From NCBI RefSeq assembly GCF_964355755.1, contig NC_092671.1:22100001-22164000 (forward strand): a stretch of DNA of 64,000 bases. The letters are read 5' to 3'. This document shows, piece by piece, positions 12,301-27,500 of the stretch. The position numbers and the translations under genes were made by a program. The number at the start of each line of letters is the position of its first letter. Within the stretch, counting starts at the first letter, position 1. The DNA is from Antedon mediterranea (lineage: Eukaryota; Echinodermata; Crinoidea; Comatulida; Antedonidae). Under the pieces are notes generated by a model. The model was not told where the DNA came from. It saw nothing but the letters and a program-made list of their open reading frames with translations, and did no database searches.

Positions 12301-15300
12301 TGATTTTCGAAAAAAACTTGTTAACATAAAAACACCAAAGTTCTTAAAATAGCTTCAAATCGCATTTGGAGACGTTTTAGACCATTTTGTGATTTTCGAA
12401 AAAACTTGTTAACACAAAAACACCAAAGTGTTTAGAAAAGCTTAAAATCGCATTTGGAGACGTTTTAGACCATTTTGGGATTTTCGAAAAAACTTGTTAA
12501 CATAAAAACACCAAAGTGCTTAGAATAGCTTCAAATCGCATTTGGAGACGTTTTAGACCATTTTGTAATTTTCAAAAAAACTTGTTAACATAAAAACACC
12601 AAAGTTCTTAGAATAGCTTCAAATCGCATTTGGAGACGTTTTAGACCATTTTGTGCATTTCGATGAAACTTGGTTACACAAAAACATAAAAGTGCTTAAA
12701 ATCACATTATAAACCGTTTTAGACCATTTGAGCATTTCGATAACACTTTTCACACAAAAACATCAAAGAGCACAATATAGCTTAATATCCTATTTAAAAA
12801 CGTTTTAGACCATTTTGAGCATTTCAACAAAACTTTTTCACACAAAACACCAAAGTGCTTAGAATACCTTCAAATCGCATTTGGAGACGTTTTAGACCAT
12901 TTTGTGATTTTCGAAAAAACTTGTTAACATAAAAACATCAAAGTTTACAGAATAGCTTCAAATCGCATTTGGAGACGTTTTAGACAATTTTGTGATTTTC
13001 GAAAAAACTTGTTAACATAAAAACACCAAAGTGCTTAGAATAGCTTCAAATCGCATTGGGAGACGTTTTAGGCCATTTTGTGATTTTCGAAAAAACTTGT
13101 TAACATAAAAACATCAAAGTGTACAGAATAGATTCAAATCGCATTTGGAGACGTTTTAGACCATTTTGTGATTTTCGAAAAAACTTGTTAACATAAAAAC
13201 ACCAAAGTGCTTAGAATAGCTTCAAATCGCATTTGGAGACGTTTTAAAGCATTTTGTGATTTTCGAAAAAACTTGTTAACATAAAAACACCAAAATGTTT
13301 AGAATAGCTTCAAATCGCATTTGGAGACGTTTTAGACCATTTTGTGATTTTCGAAAAAACTTGTTAACACAAAAACACCAAAGTGATTAGAATAGCTTCA
13401 AATCGCATTTGGAGACGTTTTAGACCATTTTGTGATTTTCGAAAAAACTTGTTAACATAAAAACACCAAAGTGATTAGAATAGCTTCAAATCGCATTTGG
13501 AGACGTTTTAGACCATTTTGTGCATTTCGATGAAACTTGGTTACGCAAAAACATCAAAGTGCTTAAAATCACATTATAAACCGTTTTAGACCATTTTGAG
13601 CATATCGATAACAGTTTTCACACAAAAACATCAAAGAGCACAATATAGCTTAATATCGTATTTAAAAACGTTTTAGACCATTTTGAGCATTTCGACAAAA
13701 CTTTTTCACACAAAACACCAAAGTGCTTAGAATAGCTTCAAATCGCTTTTGGAGACGTTTTAGACCATTTTGTGATTTTCGAAAAAACTTGTTAACATAA
13801 AAACATCAGAGTGCTAAGAATAGCTTCAAATCGCATTTGGAGACATTTTAGACCAATTAGTGATTTTCGAAAAAACTTGGTTACACAAAAACATCAAAGT
13901 GGTTAAAATCACATTATAAACCGTTTTAGACCATTTTGAGCATTTCGATAACACTTTTCACACAAAAACATCAAAGTGCTTAGAATAGCTTCAAATCGCA
14001 TTTGGAGACGTTTTAGACCATTTTGTGATTTTCGAAAAAAACTTTTTAACATAAAAACACCAAACTGCTAAGAATAGCTTGAAATCGCAAATGGAGACAA
14101 TTTAGACCATTTTGTGATTTTCGATGAAACTTGGTTACACAAAAACATCAAAGTGCTTAAAATCACATTATAAACCGTTTTAGACCATTTGAGCATTTCG
14201 ATAACACTTTTCACACAAAAACATCAAAGAGCACAATATAGCTTAATATCCTATTTAAAAACGTTTTAGACCATTTTGAGCATTTCGACAAAACTTTTTC
14301 ACACAAAACACCAAAGTGCAAAGTGCTTAGAATAGCTTCAAATCGCATTGGGAGACGTTTTAGACCATTTTGTGATTTTCGAAAAAACTTGTTAACATAA
14401 AAACATCAAAGTGTACAGAATAGCTTCAAATCGCATTTGGAGACGTTTTAGACCATTTTGTGATTTTCGAAAAAACTTGTTAACACAAAAACACCAAAGT
14501 GTTTAGAAAAGCTTCAAATCGCATTTGGAGACGTTTTAGACCATTTTGGGATTTTCGAAAAAACTTGTTAACATAAAAACACCAAAGTGCTTAGAATAGC
14601 TTCAAATCGCATTTGGAGACGTTTTAGACCATTTTGTAATTTTCAAAAAAAATTGTTAACATAAAAACACCAAAGTTCTTAGAATAGCTTCAAATCGCAT
14701 TTGGAGACGTTTTAGACCATTTTGTGCATTTCGATGAAACTTGGTTACACAAAAACATCAAAGTGCTTAAAATCACATTATAAACCGTTTTAGACCATTT
14801 GAGCATTTCGATAACACTTTTCACAAAAAAACATCAAAGAGCACAATATAGATTAATATCCTATTTAAAAACGTTTTAGACCATTTTGAGCATTTCGACA
14901 AAACTTTTTCACACAAAACACCAAAGTGCTTAGAATACCTTCAAATCGCATTTGGAGACGTTTTAGACCATTTTGTGATTTTCGAAAAAACTTGTTAACA
15001 TAAAAACATCAAAGTTTACAGAATAGCTTCAAATCGCATTTGGAGACGTTTTAGACAATTTTGTGATTTTCGAAAAAACTTGTTAACATAAAAACACCAA
15101 AGTGCTTAGAATAGCTTCAAATCGCATTGGGAGACGTTTTAGACCATTTTGTGATTTTCGAAAAAACTTGTTAACATAAAAACATCAAAGTTTACAGAAT
15201 AGCTTCAAATCGCATTTGGAGACGTTTTAGACCATTTTGTGATTTTCGAAAAAACTTGTTAACATAAAAACACCAAAGTGCTTAGAATAGCTTCAAATCG

Positions 15301-16448
15301 CATTTGGAGACGTTTTAAACCATTTTGTGTTTTTCGAAAAAACTTGTTAACATAAAAACACCAAAATGTTTAGAATAGCTTCAAATCGCATTTGGAGACG
15401 TTTTAGACCATTTTGTGATTTTCGAAAAAACTTGTTAACATAAAAACACCAAAGTGATTAGAATAGCTTCAAATCGCATTTGGAGACGTTTTAGACCATT
15501 TTGTGCATTTCGATGAAACTTGGTTACGCAAAAACATCAAAGTGCTTAAAATCACATTATAAACCGTTTTAGACCATTTTGAGCATATCGATAAAACTTT
15601 TTACACAAAACACCAAAGTGCTTAGAATAGCTTCAAATCGCATTTGGAAACGTTTTAGAACATTTTGTGATTTTCGAAAAAACTTGTTAACATAAAAACA
15701 TCAAAGAGCACAAAATAGCTTAATATCGTATTTGGAAACGTTTTAGAACATTTTGTGATTTTCGAAAAAACTTGTTAACATAAAACACCAAAGTGTACAG
15801 AATAGCTTCAAATCGCATTTGGAGACATTTTAGACCAATTTGTGATTTCCGAAAAAAACTTGTTAACATAAAAACACCAAAGTGCTAAGAATAGCTTCAA
15901 ATCGCATTTGGAGACATTTTAGACCAATTTGTGATTTTCGAAAAAACTTGGTTACACAAAAACATCAAAGTGCTTAAAATCACATTATAAAACCGTTTTA
16001 GACCATTTTGAGCATTTCGATAACACTTTTCACACAAAAACATCAAAGAGCATAAAATAGGTTAATATCGTATTTAAAAACGTTTTAGACCATTTTGAGC
16101 ATTTCGACAAAACTTTTTCACACAAAACACCAAAGTGTACAGAATAGCTTAATATCGTATTTAAAAACGTTTTAGACCATTTTGTGATTTTCGAAAAAAC
16201 TTGTTAACATAAAAACACCAAAGTGCTTAGAATAGCTTCAAATCGCATTGGGAGACGTTTTAGACCATTTTGTGATTTTCGAAAAAACTTGTTAACATAA
16301 AAACATCAAAGTGTACAGAATAGCTTCAAATCGCATTTGGAGACGTTTTAGACCATTTTGTGATTTTCGAAAAAAACTTGTTAACATAAAAACACCAAAG
16401 TGCTTAGAATAGCTTCAAATCGCATTTGGAGACGTTTTAGACCAATTT
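9304..16448 (+). repeat. Super-repeat copy 2 (7,145 bp)
   Basis: Starts at offset 9,303 from copy 1. It is shorter by about 2.16 kb because it lacks a stretch equivalent to about 2,600-3,700 and the 1,295/440 bp duplications. It has one extra B-C/D-A cycle near 10,861, marked by a private GGATACGC variant. The odd ACACCAAAGTGCAAAGTGC insertion of copy 1 (about 5,431) is present here at about 14,311. Confidence 0.83.
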
Positions 16449-19400
16449 GTGATTTTCGAAAAAACTTGGTTACACAAAAACATCAAAGTGGATAAAATCA
16501 CATTATAAACCGTTTTAGACCATTTTGAGAATTTCGATAACACATTTCACAAAAAAACATCAAAGAGCACAAAATAGCTTAATATCGTATTTAAAAACGT
16601 TTTAAACCATTTTGAGCATTTCGACAAAACTTTTTCACACAAAACACCAATGTGTACAGAATAGCTTCAAATCGCATTTGGAGACGTTTTAGACCATTTT
16701 GTAATTTTCGAAAAAACTTGTTAATATAAAAACACCAAAGTACTTAGAATAGCTTCAAATCGCATTTGGAGACGTTTTAGACCATTTTGTGATTTTCGAA
16801 AAAACTTGTTATCATAAAAACACCAAAGTTCTTAAAATAGCTTCAAATCGCATTTGGAGACGTTTAAGACCATTTTGTGATTTTCGAAAAAACTTGTTAA
16901 CACAAAAACACCAAAGTGTTTAGAAAAGCTTCAAATCGCATTTGGAGACGTTTTAGACCATTTTGGGATTTTCGAAAAAACTTGTTAACATAAAAACACC
17001 AAAGTGCTTAGAATAGCTTCAAATCGCATTTGGAGACGTTTTAGACCATTTTGTAATTTTCAAAAAAACTTGTTAACATAAAAACACCAAAGTTCTTAGA
17101 ATAGCTTCAAATCGCATTTGAAGACGTTTTAGACCATTTTGTGCATTTCGATGAAACTTGGTTACACAAAAACATCAAAGTGCTTAAAATCACATTATAA
17201 ACCGTTTTAGACCATTTGAGCATTTCGATAACACTTTTCACACAAAAACATCAAAGAGCACAATATAGATTAATATCCTATTTAAAAACGTTTTAGACCA
17301 TTTTGAGCATTTCGACAAAACTTTTTCACACAAAACACCAAAGTGCTTAGAATACCTTCAAATCGCATTTGGAGACGTTTTAGACCATTTTGTGATTTTC
17401 GAAAAAACTTGTTAACATAAAAACATCAAAGTTTACAGAATAGCTTCAAATCGCATTTGGAGACGTTTTAGACAATTTTGTGATTTTCGAAAAAACTTGT
17501 TAACATAAAAACACCAAAGTGCTTAGAATAGCTTCAAATCGCATTGGGAGACGTTTTAGACCATTTTGTGATTTTGGAAAAAACTTGTTAACATAAAAAC
17601 ATCAAAGTGTACAGAATAGCTTCAAATCGCATTTGGAGACGTTTTAGACCATTTTGTGATTTTCGAAAAAACTTGTTAACATAAAAACACCAAAGTACTT
17701 AGAATAGCTTCAAATCGCATTTGGAGAAGTTTTAGACCATTTTGTGATTTTCGAAAAAACTTGTTAACATAAAAACACCAAAGTGATTAGAATAGCTTCA
17801 AATCGCATTTGGAGACGTTTTAGACCATTTTGTGCATTTCGATGAAACTTGGTTACGCAAAAACATCAAAGTGCTTAAAATCACATTATAAACCGTTTTA
17901 GACCATTTTGAGCATATCGATAAAACTTTTTACACAAAACACCAAAGTGCTTAGAATAGCTTCAAATCGCATTTGGAGACGTTTTAGACCATTTTGTGAT
18001 TTTCGATGAAACTTGGATACGCAAAAACATCAAAGTGCTTAAAATCACATTATAAACCGTTTTAGACCATTTTGAGCATATCGATAAAACTTTTTACACA
18101 AAACACCAAAGTGCTTAGAATAGCTTCAAATCGCATTTGGAGACGTTTTAGACCATTTTGTGATTTTCGAAAAAACTTGTTAACATAAAAACACCAAAGT
18201 ACTTAGAATAGCTTCAAATCGCATTTGGAGAAGTTTTAGACCATTTTCTGATTTTCGAAAAAACTTGTTAACATAAAAACACCAAAGTGATTAGAATAGC
18301 TTCAAATCGCATTTGGAGACGTTTTAGACCATTTTGTGCATTTCGATGAAACTTGGTTACGCAAAAACATCAAAGTGCTTAAAATCACATTATAAACCGT
18401 TTTAGACCATTTTGAGCATATCGATAAAACTTTTTACACAAAACACCAAAGTGCTTAGAATAGCTTCAAATCGCATTTGGAGACGTTTTAGACCATTTTG
18501 TGATTTTCGAAAAAAACTTTTTAACATAAAAACACCAAACTGCTAAGAATAGCTTCAAATCGCATATGGAGACAATTTAGACCATTTTGTGATTTTCGAA
18601 AAAACTTGTTAACATAAAAACACCAAAGTGCTTAGAATACCTTCAAATCGCATTTGGAGACGTTTTAGACCATTTTGTGATTTTCGAAAAAACTTGTTAA
18701 CATAAAAACATCAAAGTGCTAAGAATAGCTTCCAATCGCATTTGGAGACATTTTAGACCATTTTGTGCATTTCGATGAAACTTGGTTACGCAAAAACATC
18801 AAAGTGCTTAAAATCACATTATAAACCGTTTTAGACCATTTTGAGCATATCGATAACACTTTTCACACAAAAACATCAAAGAGCACAATATAGCTTAATA
18901 TCGTATTTAAAAACGTTTTAGACCATTTTGAGCATTTCGACAAAACTTTTTCACACAAAACACCAAAGTGCTTAGAATAGCTTCAAATCGCATTTGGAGA
19001 CGTTTTAGACCATTTTGTGATTTTCGAAAAAACTTGTTAACATAAAAACATCAAAGGGCTAAGAATAGCTTCAAATCGCATTTGGAGACATTTTAGACCA
19101 ATTAGTGATTTTCGAAAAAACTTGGTTACACAAAAACATCAAAGTGGTTAAAATCACATTATAAACCGTTTTAGACCATTTTGAGCATTTCGATAACACT
19201 TTTCACACAAAAACATCAAAGTGCTTAGAATAGCTTCAAATCGCATTTGGAGACGTTTTAGACCATTTTGTGATTTTCGAAAAAAACTTTTTAACATAAA
19301 AACACCAAACTGCTAAGAATAGCTTCAAATCGCATATGGAGACAATTTAGACAATTTTGTGATTTTCGAAAAAACTTGTTAACATAAAAACACCAAAGTG

Positions 19401-22400
19401 CTTAGAATACCTTCAAATCGCATTTGGAGACGTTTTAGACCATTTTGTGATTTTCGAAAAAACTTGTTAACATAAAAACATCAAAGTGCTAAGAATAGCT
19501 TCAAATCGCATTTGGAGACATTTTAGACCAATTAGTGATTTTCGAAAAAACTTGGTTACACAAAAACATCAAAGTGGTTAAAATCACATTATAAACCGTT
19601 TTAGACCATTTTGAGCATTTCGATAACACTTTTCACACAAAAACATCAAAGTGCTTAGAATAGCTTCAAATCGCATTTGGAGACGTTTTAGACCATTTTG
19701 TGATTTTCGAAAAAAACTTTTTAACATAAAAACACCAAACTGCTAAGAATAGCTTCAAATCGCATATGGAGACAATTTAGACCATTTTGTGATTTTCGAA
19801 AAAACTTGTTAACATAAAAACACCAAAGTGCTTAGAATACCTTCAAATCGCATTTGGAGACGTTTTAGACCATTTTGTGATTTTCGAAAAAACTTGTTAA
19901 CATAAAAACATCAAAGTGCTAAGAATAGCTTCCAATCGCATTTGGAGACATTTTAGACCAATTTGTGATTTTCGAAAAAACTTGGTTACACAAAAACATC
20001 AAAGTGCTTAAAATCACAATATAAAACCGTTTTAGACCATTTTGAGCATTTCGATAACACTTTTCACACAAAAACATCAAAGTGCTTAAAATAGCTTCAA
20101 ATCGCATTTGGAGACGTTTTAGACCATTTTGTGATTTTCGAAAAAAACTTTTAAACATAAAAACATCAAAGTTTACAGAATAGCTTCAAATCGCATTTGG
20201 AGACGTTTTAGACCATTTTGTGATTTTCGAAAAAACTTGTTAACATAAAAACACCAAAGTGCTTAGAATAGCTTAAAATCGCATTTGGAGACGTTTTAGA
20301 CCATTTTGTGATTTTCGAAAAAACTTGTTAACATAAAAACAACAAAGTGCTTAGAATAGCTTCAAATCGCATTTGGAAACGTTTTAGACCATTTTGTGAT
20401 TTTCGAAAAAACTTGTTAACATAAAAACACCAAAGTGCTTAGAATAGCTTAAAATCGTATTTGGAGACGTTTTAGACCATTTTGTGATTTTCGAAAAAAC
20501 TTGTTAGCATAAAAACAACAAAGTTCTTAGAATAGCTTCAAATCGCATTTGGAGACGTTTTAGACCATTTTGTGATTTTCGAAAAAACTTGTTAACATAA
20601 AAACACCAAAGTGCTTAGAATAGCTTCAAATCGCATTTGGAGACGTTTTAGACCAATTTGTGATTTTCGAAAAAACTTGGTTACACAAAAACATCAAAGT
20701 GGATAAAATCACATTATAAACCGTTTTAGACCATTTTGAGCATTTCGATAACACATTTCACACAAAAACATCAAAGAGCACAAAATAGCTTAATATCGTA
20801 TTTAAAAACGTTTTAAACCATTTTGAGCATTTCGACAAAACTTTTTCACACAAAACACCAAAGTGTACAGAATAGCTTCAAATCGCATTTGGAGACGTTT
20901 TAGACCATTTTGTGGTTTTCGAAAAAACTTGTTAATATAAAAACACCAAAGTACTTAGAATAACTTCAAATCGCATTTGGAGACGTTTTAGACCATTTTG
21001 TGATTTTCGAAAAAACTTGTTAACATAAAAACACCAAAGTTCTTAAAATAGCTTCAAATCGCATTTGGAGACGTTTTAGACCATTTTGTGATTTTCGAAA
21101 AAACTTGTTAACACAAAAACACCAAAGTGTTTAGAAAAGCTTCAAATCGCATTTGGAGACGTTTTAGACCATTTTGGGATTTTCGAAAAAGCTTGTTAAC
21201 ATAAAAACACCAAAGTGCTTAGAATAGCTTCAAATCGCATTTGGAGACGTTTTAGACCATTTTGTAATTTTCAAAAAAACTTGTTAACATAAAAACATCA
21301 AAGTGCTAAGAATAGCTTCAAATCGCATTTGGAGACGTTTTAGACAATTTTGTGATTTTCGAAAAAACTTGTTAACATAAAAACACCAAAGTGCTTAGAA
21401 TAGCTTCAAATCGCATTTGGAGACGTTTTAGACCATTTTGTGATTTTCGAAAAAACTTGTTAACATAAAAACACCAAAGTGCTTAGAATAGCTTCAAATC
21501 GCATTTGGAGACGTTTTAGACCAATTTGTGATTTTCGAAAAAAACTTGTTAACATAAAAACACCAAAGTGTTTAGAAAAGCTTAAAATCGCATTTGGAGA
21601 CGTTTTAGACCATTTTGGGATTTTCGAAAAAACTTGTTAACATAAAAACACGAAAGTGCTTAGAATAGCTTCAAATCGCATTTGGAGACGTTTTAGACCA
21701 TTTTGTAATTTTCAAAAAAACTTGTTAACATAAAAACACCAAAGTTCTTAGAATAGCTTCAAATCGCATTTGGAGACGTTTTAGACCATTTTGTGCATTT
21801 CGATGAAACTTGGTTACACAAAAACATAAAAGTGCTTAAAATCACATTATAAACCGTTTTAGACCATTTGAGCATTTCGATAACACTTTTCATACAAAAA
21901 CATCAAAGAGCACAATATAGCTTAATATCCTATTTAAAAACGTTTTAGACCATTTTGAGCATTTCAACAAAACTTTTTCACACAAAACACCAAAGTGCTT
22001 AGAATACCTTCAAATCGCATTTGGAGACGTTTTAGACCATTTTGTGATTTTCGAAAAAACTTGTTAACATAAAAACATCAAAGTTTACAGAATAGCTTCA
22101 AATCGCATTTGGAGACGTTTTAGACAATTTTGTGATTTTCGAAAAAACTTGTTAACATAAAAACACCAAAGTGCTTAGAATAGCTTCAAATCGCATTGGG
22201 AGACGTTTTAGGCCATTTTGTGATTTTCGAAAAAACTTGTTAACATAAAAACATCAAAGTGTACAGAATAGCTTCAAATCGCATTTGGAGACGTTTTAGA
22301 CCATTTTGTGATTTTCGAAAAAACTTGTTAACATAAAAACACCAAAGTGCTTAGAATAGCTTCAAATCGCATTTGGAGACGTTTTAAAGCATTTTGTGAT

Positions 22401-24580
22401 TTTCGAAAAAACTTGTTAACATAAAAACACCAAAATGTTTAGAATAGCTTCAAATCGCATTTGGAGACGTTTTAGACCATTTTGTGATTTTCGAAAAAAC
22501 TTGTTAACACAAAAACACCAAAGTGATTAGAATAGCTTCAAATCGCATTTGGAGACGTTTTAGACCATTTTGTGATTTTCGAAAAAACTTGTTAACATAA
22601 AAACACCAAAGTGATTAGAATAGCTTCAAATCGCATTTGGAGACGTTTTAGACCATTTTGTGCATTTCGATGAAACTTGGTTACGCAAAAACATCAAAGT
22701 GCTTAAAATCACATTATAAACCGTTTTAGACCATTTTGAGCATATCGATAACAGTTTTCACACAAAAACATCAAAGAGCACAATATAGCTTAATATCGTA
22801 TTTAAAAACGTTTTAGACCATTTTGAGCATTTCGACAAAACTTTTTCACACAAAACACCAAAGTGCTTAGAATAGCCTCAAATCGCTTTTGGAGACGTTT
22901 TAGACCATTTTGTGATTTTCGAAAAAACTTGTTAACATAAAAACATCAGAGTGCTAAGAATAGCTTCAAATCGCATTTGGAGACATTTTAGACCAGTTAG
23001 TGATTTTCGAAAAAACTTGGTTACACAAAAACATCAAAGTGGTTAAAATCACATTATAAACCGTTTTAGACCATTTTGAGCATTTCGATAACACTTTTCA
23101 CACAAAAACATCAAAGTGCTTAGAATAGCTTCAAATCGCATTTGGAGACGTTTTAGACCATTTTGTGATTTTCGAAAAAAACTTTTTAACATAAAAACAC
23201 AAAACTGCTAAGAATAGCTTCAAATCGCAAATGGAGACAATTTAGACCATTTTGTGATTTTCGATGAAACTTGGTTACACAAAAACATCAAAGTGCTTAA
23301 AATCACATTATAAACCGTTTTAGACCATTTGAGCATTTCGATAACACTTTTCACACAAAAACATCAAAGAGCACAATATAGCTTAATATCCTATTTAAAA
23401 ACGTTTTAGACCATTTTGAGCATTTCGACAAAACTTTTTCACACAAAACACCAAAGTGCAAAGTGCTTAGAATAGCTTCAAATCGCATTGGGAGACGTTT
23501 TAGACCATTTTGTGATTTTCGAAAAAACTTGTTAACATAAAAACATCAAAGTGTACAGAATAGCTTCAAATCGCATTTGGAGACGTTTTAGACCATTTTG
23601 TGATTTTCGAAAAAACTTGTTAACACAAAAACACCAAAGTGTTTAGAAAAGCTTCAAATAGCATTTGGAGACGTTTTAGACCATTTTGGGATTTTCGAAA
23701 AAACTTGTTAACATAAAAACACCAAAGTGCTTAGAATAGCTTCAAATCGCATTTGGAGACGTTTTAGACCATTTTGTAATTTTCAAAAAAACTTGTTAAC
23801 ATAAAAACACCAAAGTTCTTAGAATAGCTTCAAATCGCATTTGGAGACGTTTTAGACCATTTTGTGCATTTCGATGAAACTTGGTTACACAAAAACATCA
23901 AAGTGCTTAAAATCACATTATAAACCGTTTTAGACCATTTGAGCATTTCGATAACACTTTTCACAAAAAAACATCAAAGAGCACAATATAGATTAATATC
24001 CTATTTAAAAACGTTTTAGACCATTTTGAGCATTTCGACAAAACTTTTTCACACAAAACACCAAAGTGCTTAGAATACCTTCAAATCGCATTTGGAGACG
24101 TTTTAGACCATTTTGTGATTTTCGAAAAAACTTGTTAACATAAAAACATCAAAGTTTACAGAATAGCTTCAAATCGCATTTGGAGACGTTTTAGACAATT
24201 TTGTGATTTTCGAAAAAACTTGTTAACATAAAAACACCAAAGTGCTTAGAATAGCTTCAAATCGCATTGGGAGACGTTTTAGACCATTTTGTGATTTTCG
24301 AAAAAACTTGTTAACATAAAAACATCAAAGTTTACAGAATAGCTTCAAATCGCATTTGGAGACGTTTTAGACCATTTTGTGATTTTCGAAAAAACTTGTT
24401 AACATAAAAACACCAAAGTGCTTAGAATAGCTTCAAATCGCATTTGGAGACGTTTTAAACCATTTTGTGTTTTTCGAAAAAACTTGTTAATATAAAAACA
24501 CCAAAATGTTTAGAATAACTTCAAATCGCATTTGGAGACGTTTTAGACCATTTTGTGATTTTCGAAAAAACTTGTTAACA
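16449..24580 (+). repeat. Super-repeat copy 3 (rearranged)
   Basis: Its first 3.7 kb matches 1-3,710 at an offset of 16,448-16,449 (landmarks at 201, 2,607 and 3,470). From about 20,160 to 21,600 it carries additional class A monomers, many with AACAAAGTGC, that copy 1 lacks. The match to copy 1 resumes at a larger offset (ATAAAAGTGCT at 3,980, 12,686 and 21,826). The private GGATACGC variant of copy 2 is also present here at about 18,016, so copies 2 and 3 share a more recent ancestor in that part. Confidence 0.78.
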
Positions 24581-27500
24581 TAAAAACACCAAAGTTCTTA
24601 AAATAGCTTCAAATCGCATTTGGAGACGTTTTAGACCATTTTGTGATTTTCGAAAAAACTTGTTAACACAAAAACACCAAAGTGTTTAGAAAAGCTTCAA
24701 ATCGCATTTGGAGACGTTTTAGACCATTTTGGGATTTTCGAAAAAACTTGTTAACATAAAAACACCAAAGTGCTTAGAATAGCTTCAAATCGCATTTGGA
24801 GACGTTTTAGACCATTTTGTAATTTTCAAAAAAACTTGTTAACATAAAAACATCAAAGTGCTAAGAATAGCTTCAAATCGCATTTGGAGACATTTTAGAC
24901 CAATTAGTGATTTTCGAAAAAACTTGGTTACACAAAAACATCAAAGTGGTTAAAATCACATTATAAACCGTTTTAGACCATTTTGAGCATTTCGATAACA
25001 CTTTTCACACAAAAACATCAAAGTGCTTAGAATAGCTTCAAATCGCATTTGGAGACGTTTTAGACCATTTTGAGCATTTCGACAAAACTTTTTCACACAA
25101 AACACCAAAGTGTACAGAATAGCTTAATATCGTATTTAAAAACGTTTTAGACCATTTTGTGATTTTCGAAAAAACTTGTTAACATAAAAACACCAAAGTG
25201 CTTAGAATAGCTTCAAATCGCATTGGGAGACTTTTTAGACCATTTTGTGATTTTCGAAAAAACTTGTTAACATAAAAACATCAAAGTGTACAGAATAGCT
25301 TCAAATCGCATTTGGAGACGTTTTAGACCATTTTGTGATTTTCGAAAAAACTTGTTAACATAAAAACACCAAAGTGCTTAGAATAGCTTCAAATCTCATT
25401 TGGAGACGTTTTAGACCAATTTGTGATTTTCGAAAAAACTTGGTTACACAAAAACATCAAAGTGGATAAAATCACATTATAAACCGTTTTAGACCATTTT
25501 GAGCATTTCGATAACACATTTCACACAAAAACATCAAAGAGCACAAAATAGCTTAATATCGTATTTAAAAACGTTTTAAACCATTTTGAGCATTTCGACA
25601 AAACTTTTTCACACAAAACACCAAAGTGTACAGAATAGCTTCAAATCGCATTTGGAGACGTTTTAGACCATTTTGTGGTTTTCGAAAAAACTTGTTAATA
25701 TAAAAACACCAAAGTACTTAGAATAACTTCAAATCGCATTTGGAGACGTTTTAGACCATTTTGTGATTTTCGAAAAAACTTGTTAACATAAAAACACCAA
25801 AGTTCTTAAAATAGCTTCAAATCGCATTTGGAGACGTTTTAGACCATTTAGTGATTTTCGAAAAAACTTGTTAACACAAAAACACCAAAGTGTTTAGAAA
25901 AGCTTCAAATCGCATTTGGAGACGTTTTAGACCATTTTGGGATTTTCGAAAAAGCTTGTTAACATAAAAACACCAAAGTGCTTAGAATAGCTTCAAATCG
26001 CATTTGGAGACGTTTTAGACCATTTTGTAATTTTCAAAAAAACTTGTTAACATAAAAACATCAAAGTGCTAAGAATAGCTTCAAATCGCATTTGGAGACA
26101 TTTTAGACCAATTTGTGATTTTCGAAAAAACTTGGTTACACAAAAACATCAAAGTGCTTAAAATCACAATATAAAACCGTTTTAGACCATTTTGAGCATT
26201 TCGATAACACTTTTCACACAAAAACATCAAAGTGCTTAGAATAGCTTCAAATCGCATTTGGAGACGTTTTAGACCATTTTGTGATTTTCGAAAAAAACTT
26301 TTTAACATAAAAACACCAAACTGCTAAGAATAGCTTCAAATCGCATATGGAGACAATTTAGACCATTTTGTGATTTTCGAAAAAACTTGTTAACATAAAA
26401 ACACCAAAGTGCTTAGAATACCTTCAAATCGCATTTGGAGACGTTTTAGACCATTTTGTGATTTTCGAAAAAACTTGTTAACATAAAAACATCAAAGTGC
26501 TAAGAATAGCTTCCAATCGCATTTGGAGACATTTTAGACCAATTTGTGATTTTCGAAAAAACTTGGTTACACAAAAACATCAAAGTGCTTAAAATCACAA
26601 TATAAAACCGTTTTAGACCATTTTGAGCATTTCGATAACACTTTTCACACAAAAACATCAAAGTGCTTAAAATAGCTTCAAATCGCATTTGGAGACGTTT
26701 TAGACCATTTTGTGATTTTCGAAAAAAACTTTTTAACATAAAAACATCAAAGTGTACAGAATAGCTTCAAATCGCATTTGGAGACGTTTTAGACCATTTT
26801 GTGATTTTCGAAAAAACTTGTTAACATAAAAACACCAAAGTGCTTAGAATAGCTTAAAATCGCATTTGGAAACGTTTTAGACCATTTTGTGATTTTCGAA
26901 AAAACTTGTTAACATAAAAACAACAAAGTGCTTAGAATAGCTTCAAATCGCATTTGGAGACGTTTTAGACCATTTTGTGATTTTCGAAAAAACTTGTTAA
27001 CATAAAAACACCAAAGTGCTTAGAATAGCTTAAAATCGCATTTGGAGACGTTTTAGACCATTTTGTGATTTTCGAAAAAACTTGTTAACATAAACACAAC
27101 AAAGTGCTTAGAATAGCTTCAAATCGCATTTGGAGACGTTTTAGACCATTTTGTGATTTTCGAAAAAACTTGTTAACATAAAAACACCAAAGTGCTTAGA
27201 ATAGCTTCAAATCGCATTTGGAGACGTTTTAGACCAATTTGTGATTTTCGAAAAAACTTGGTTACACAAAAACATCAAAGTGGATAAAATCACATTATAA
27301 ACCGTTTTAGACCATTTGAGCATTTCGATAACACTTTTCACACAAAAACATCAAAGAGCACAATATAGCTTAATATCCTATTTAAAAACGTTTTAGACCA
27401 TTTTGAGCATTTCGACAAAACTTTTTCACACAAAACACCAAAGTGCTTAGAATACCTTCAAATCGCATTTGGAGACGTTTTAGACCATTTTGTGATTTTC

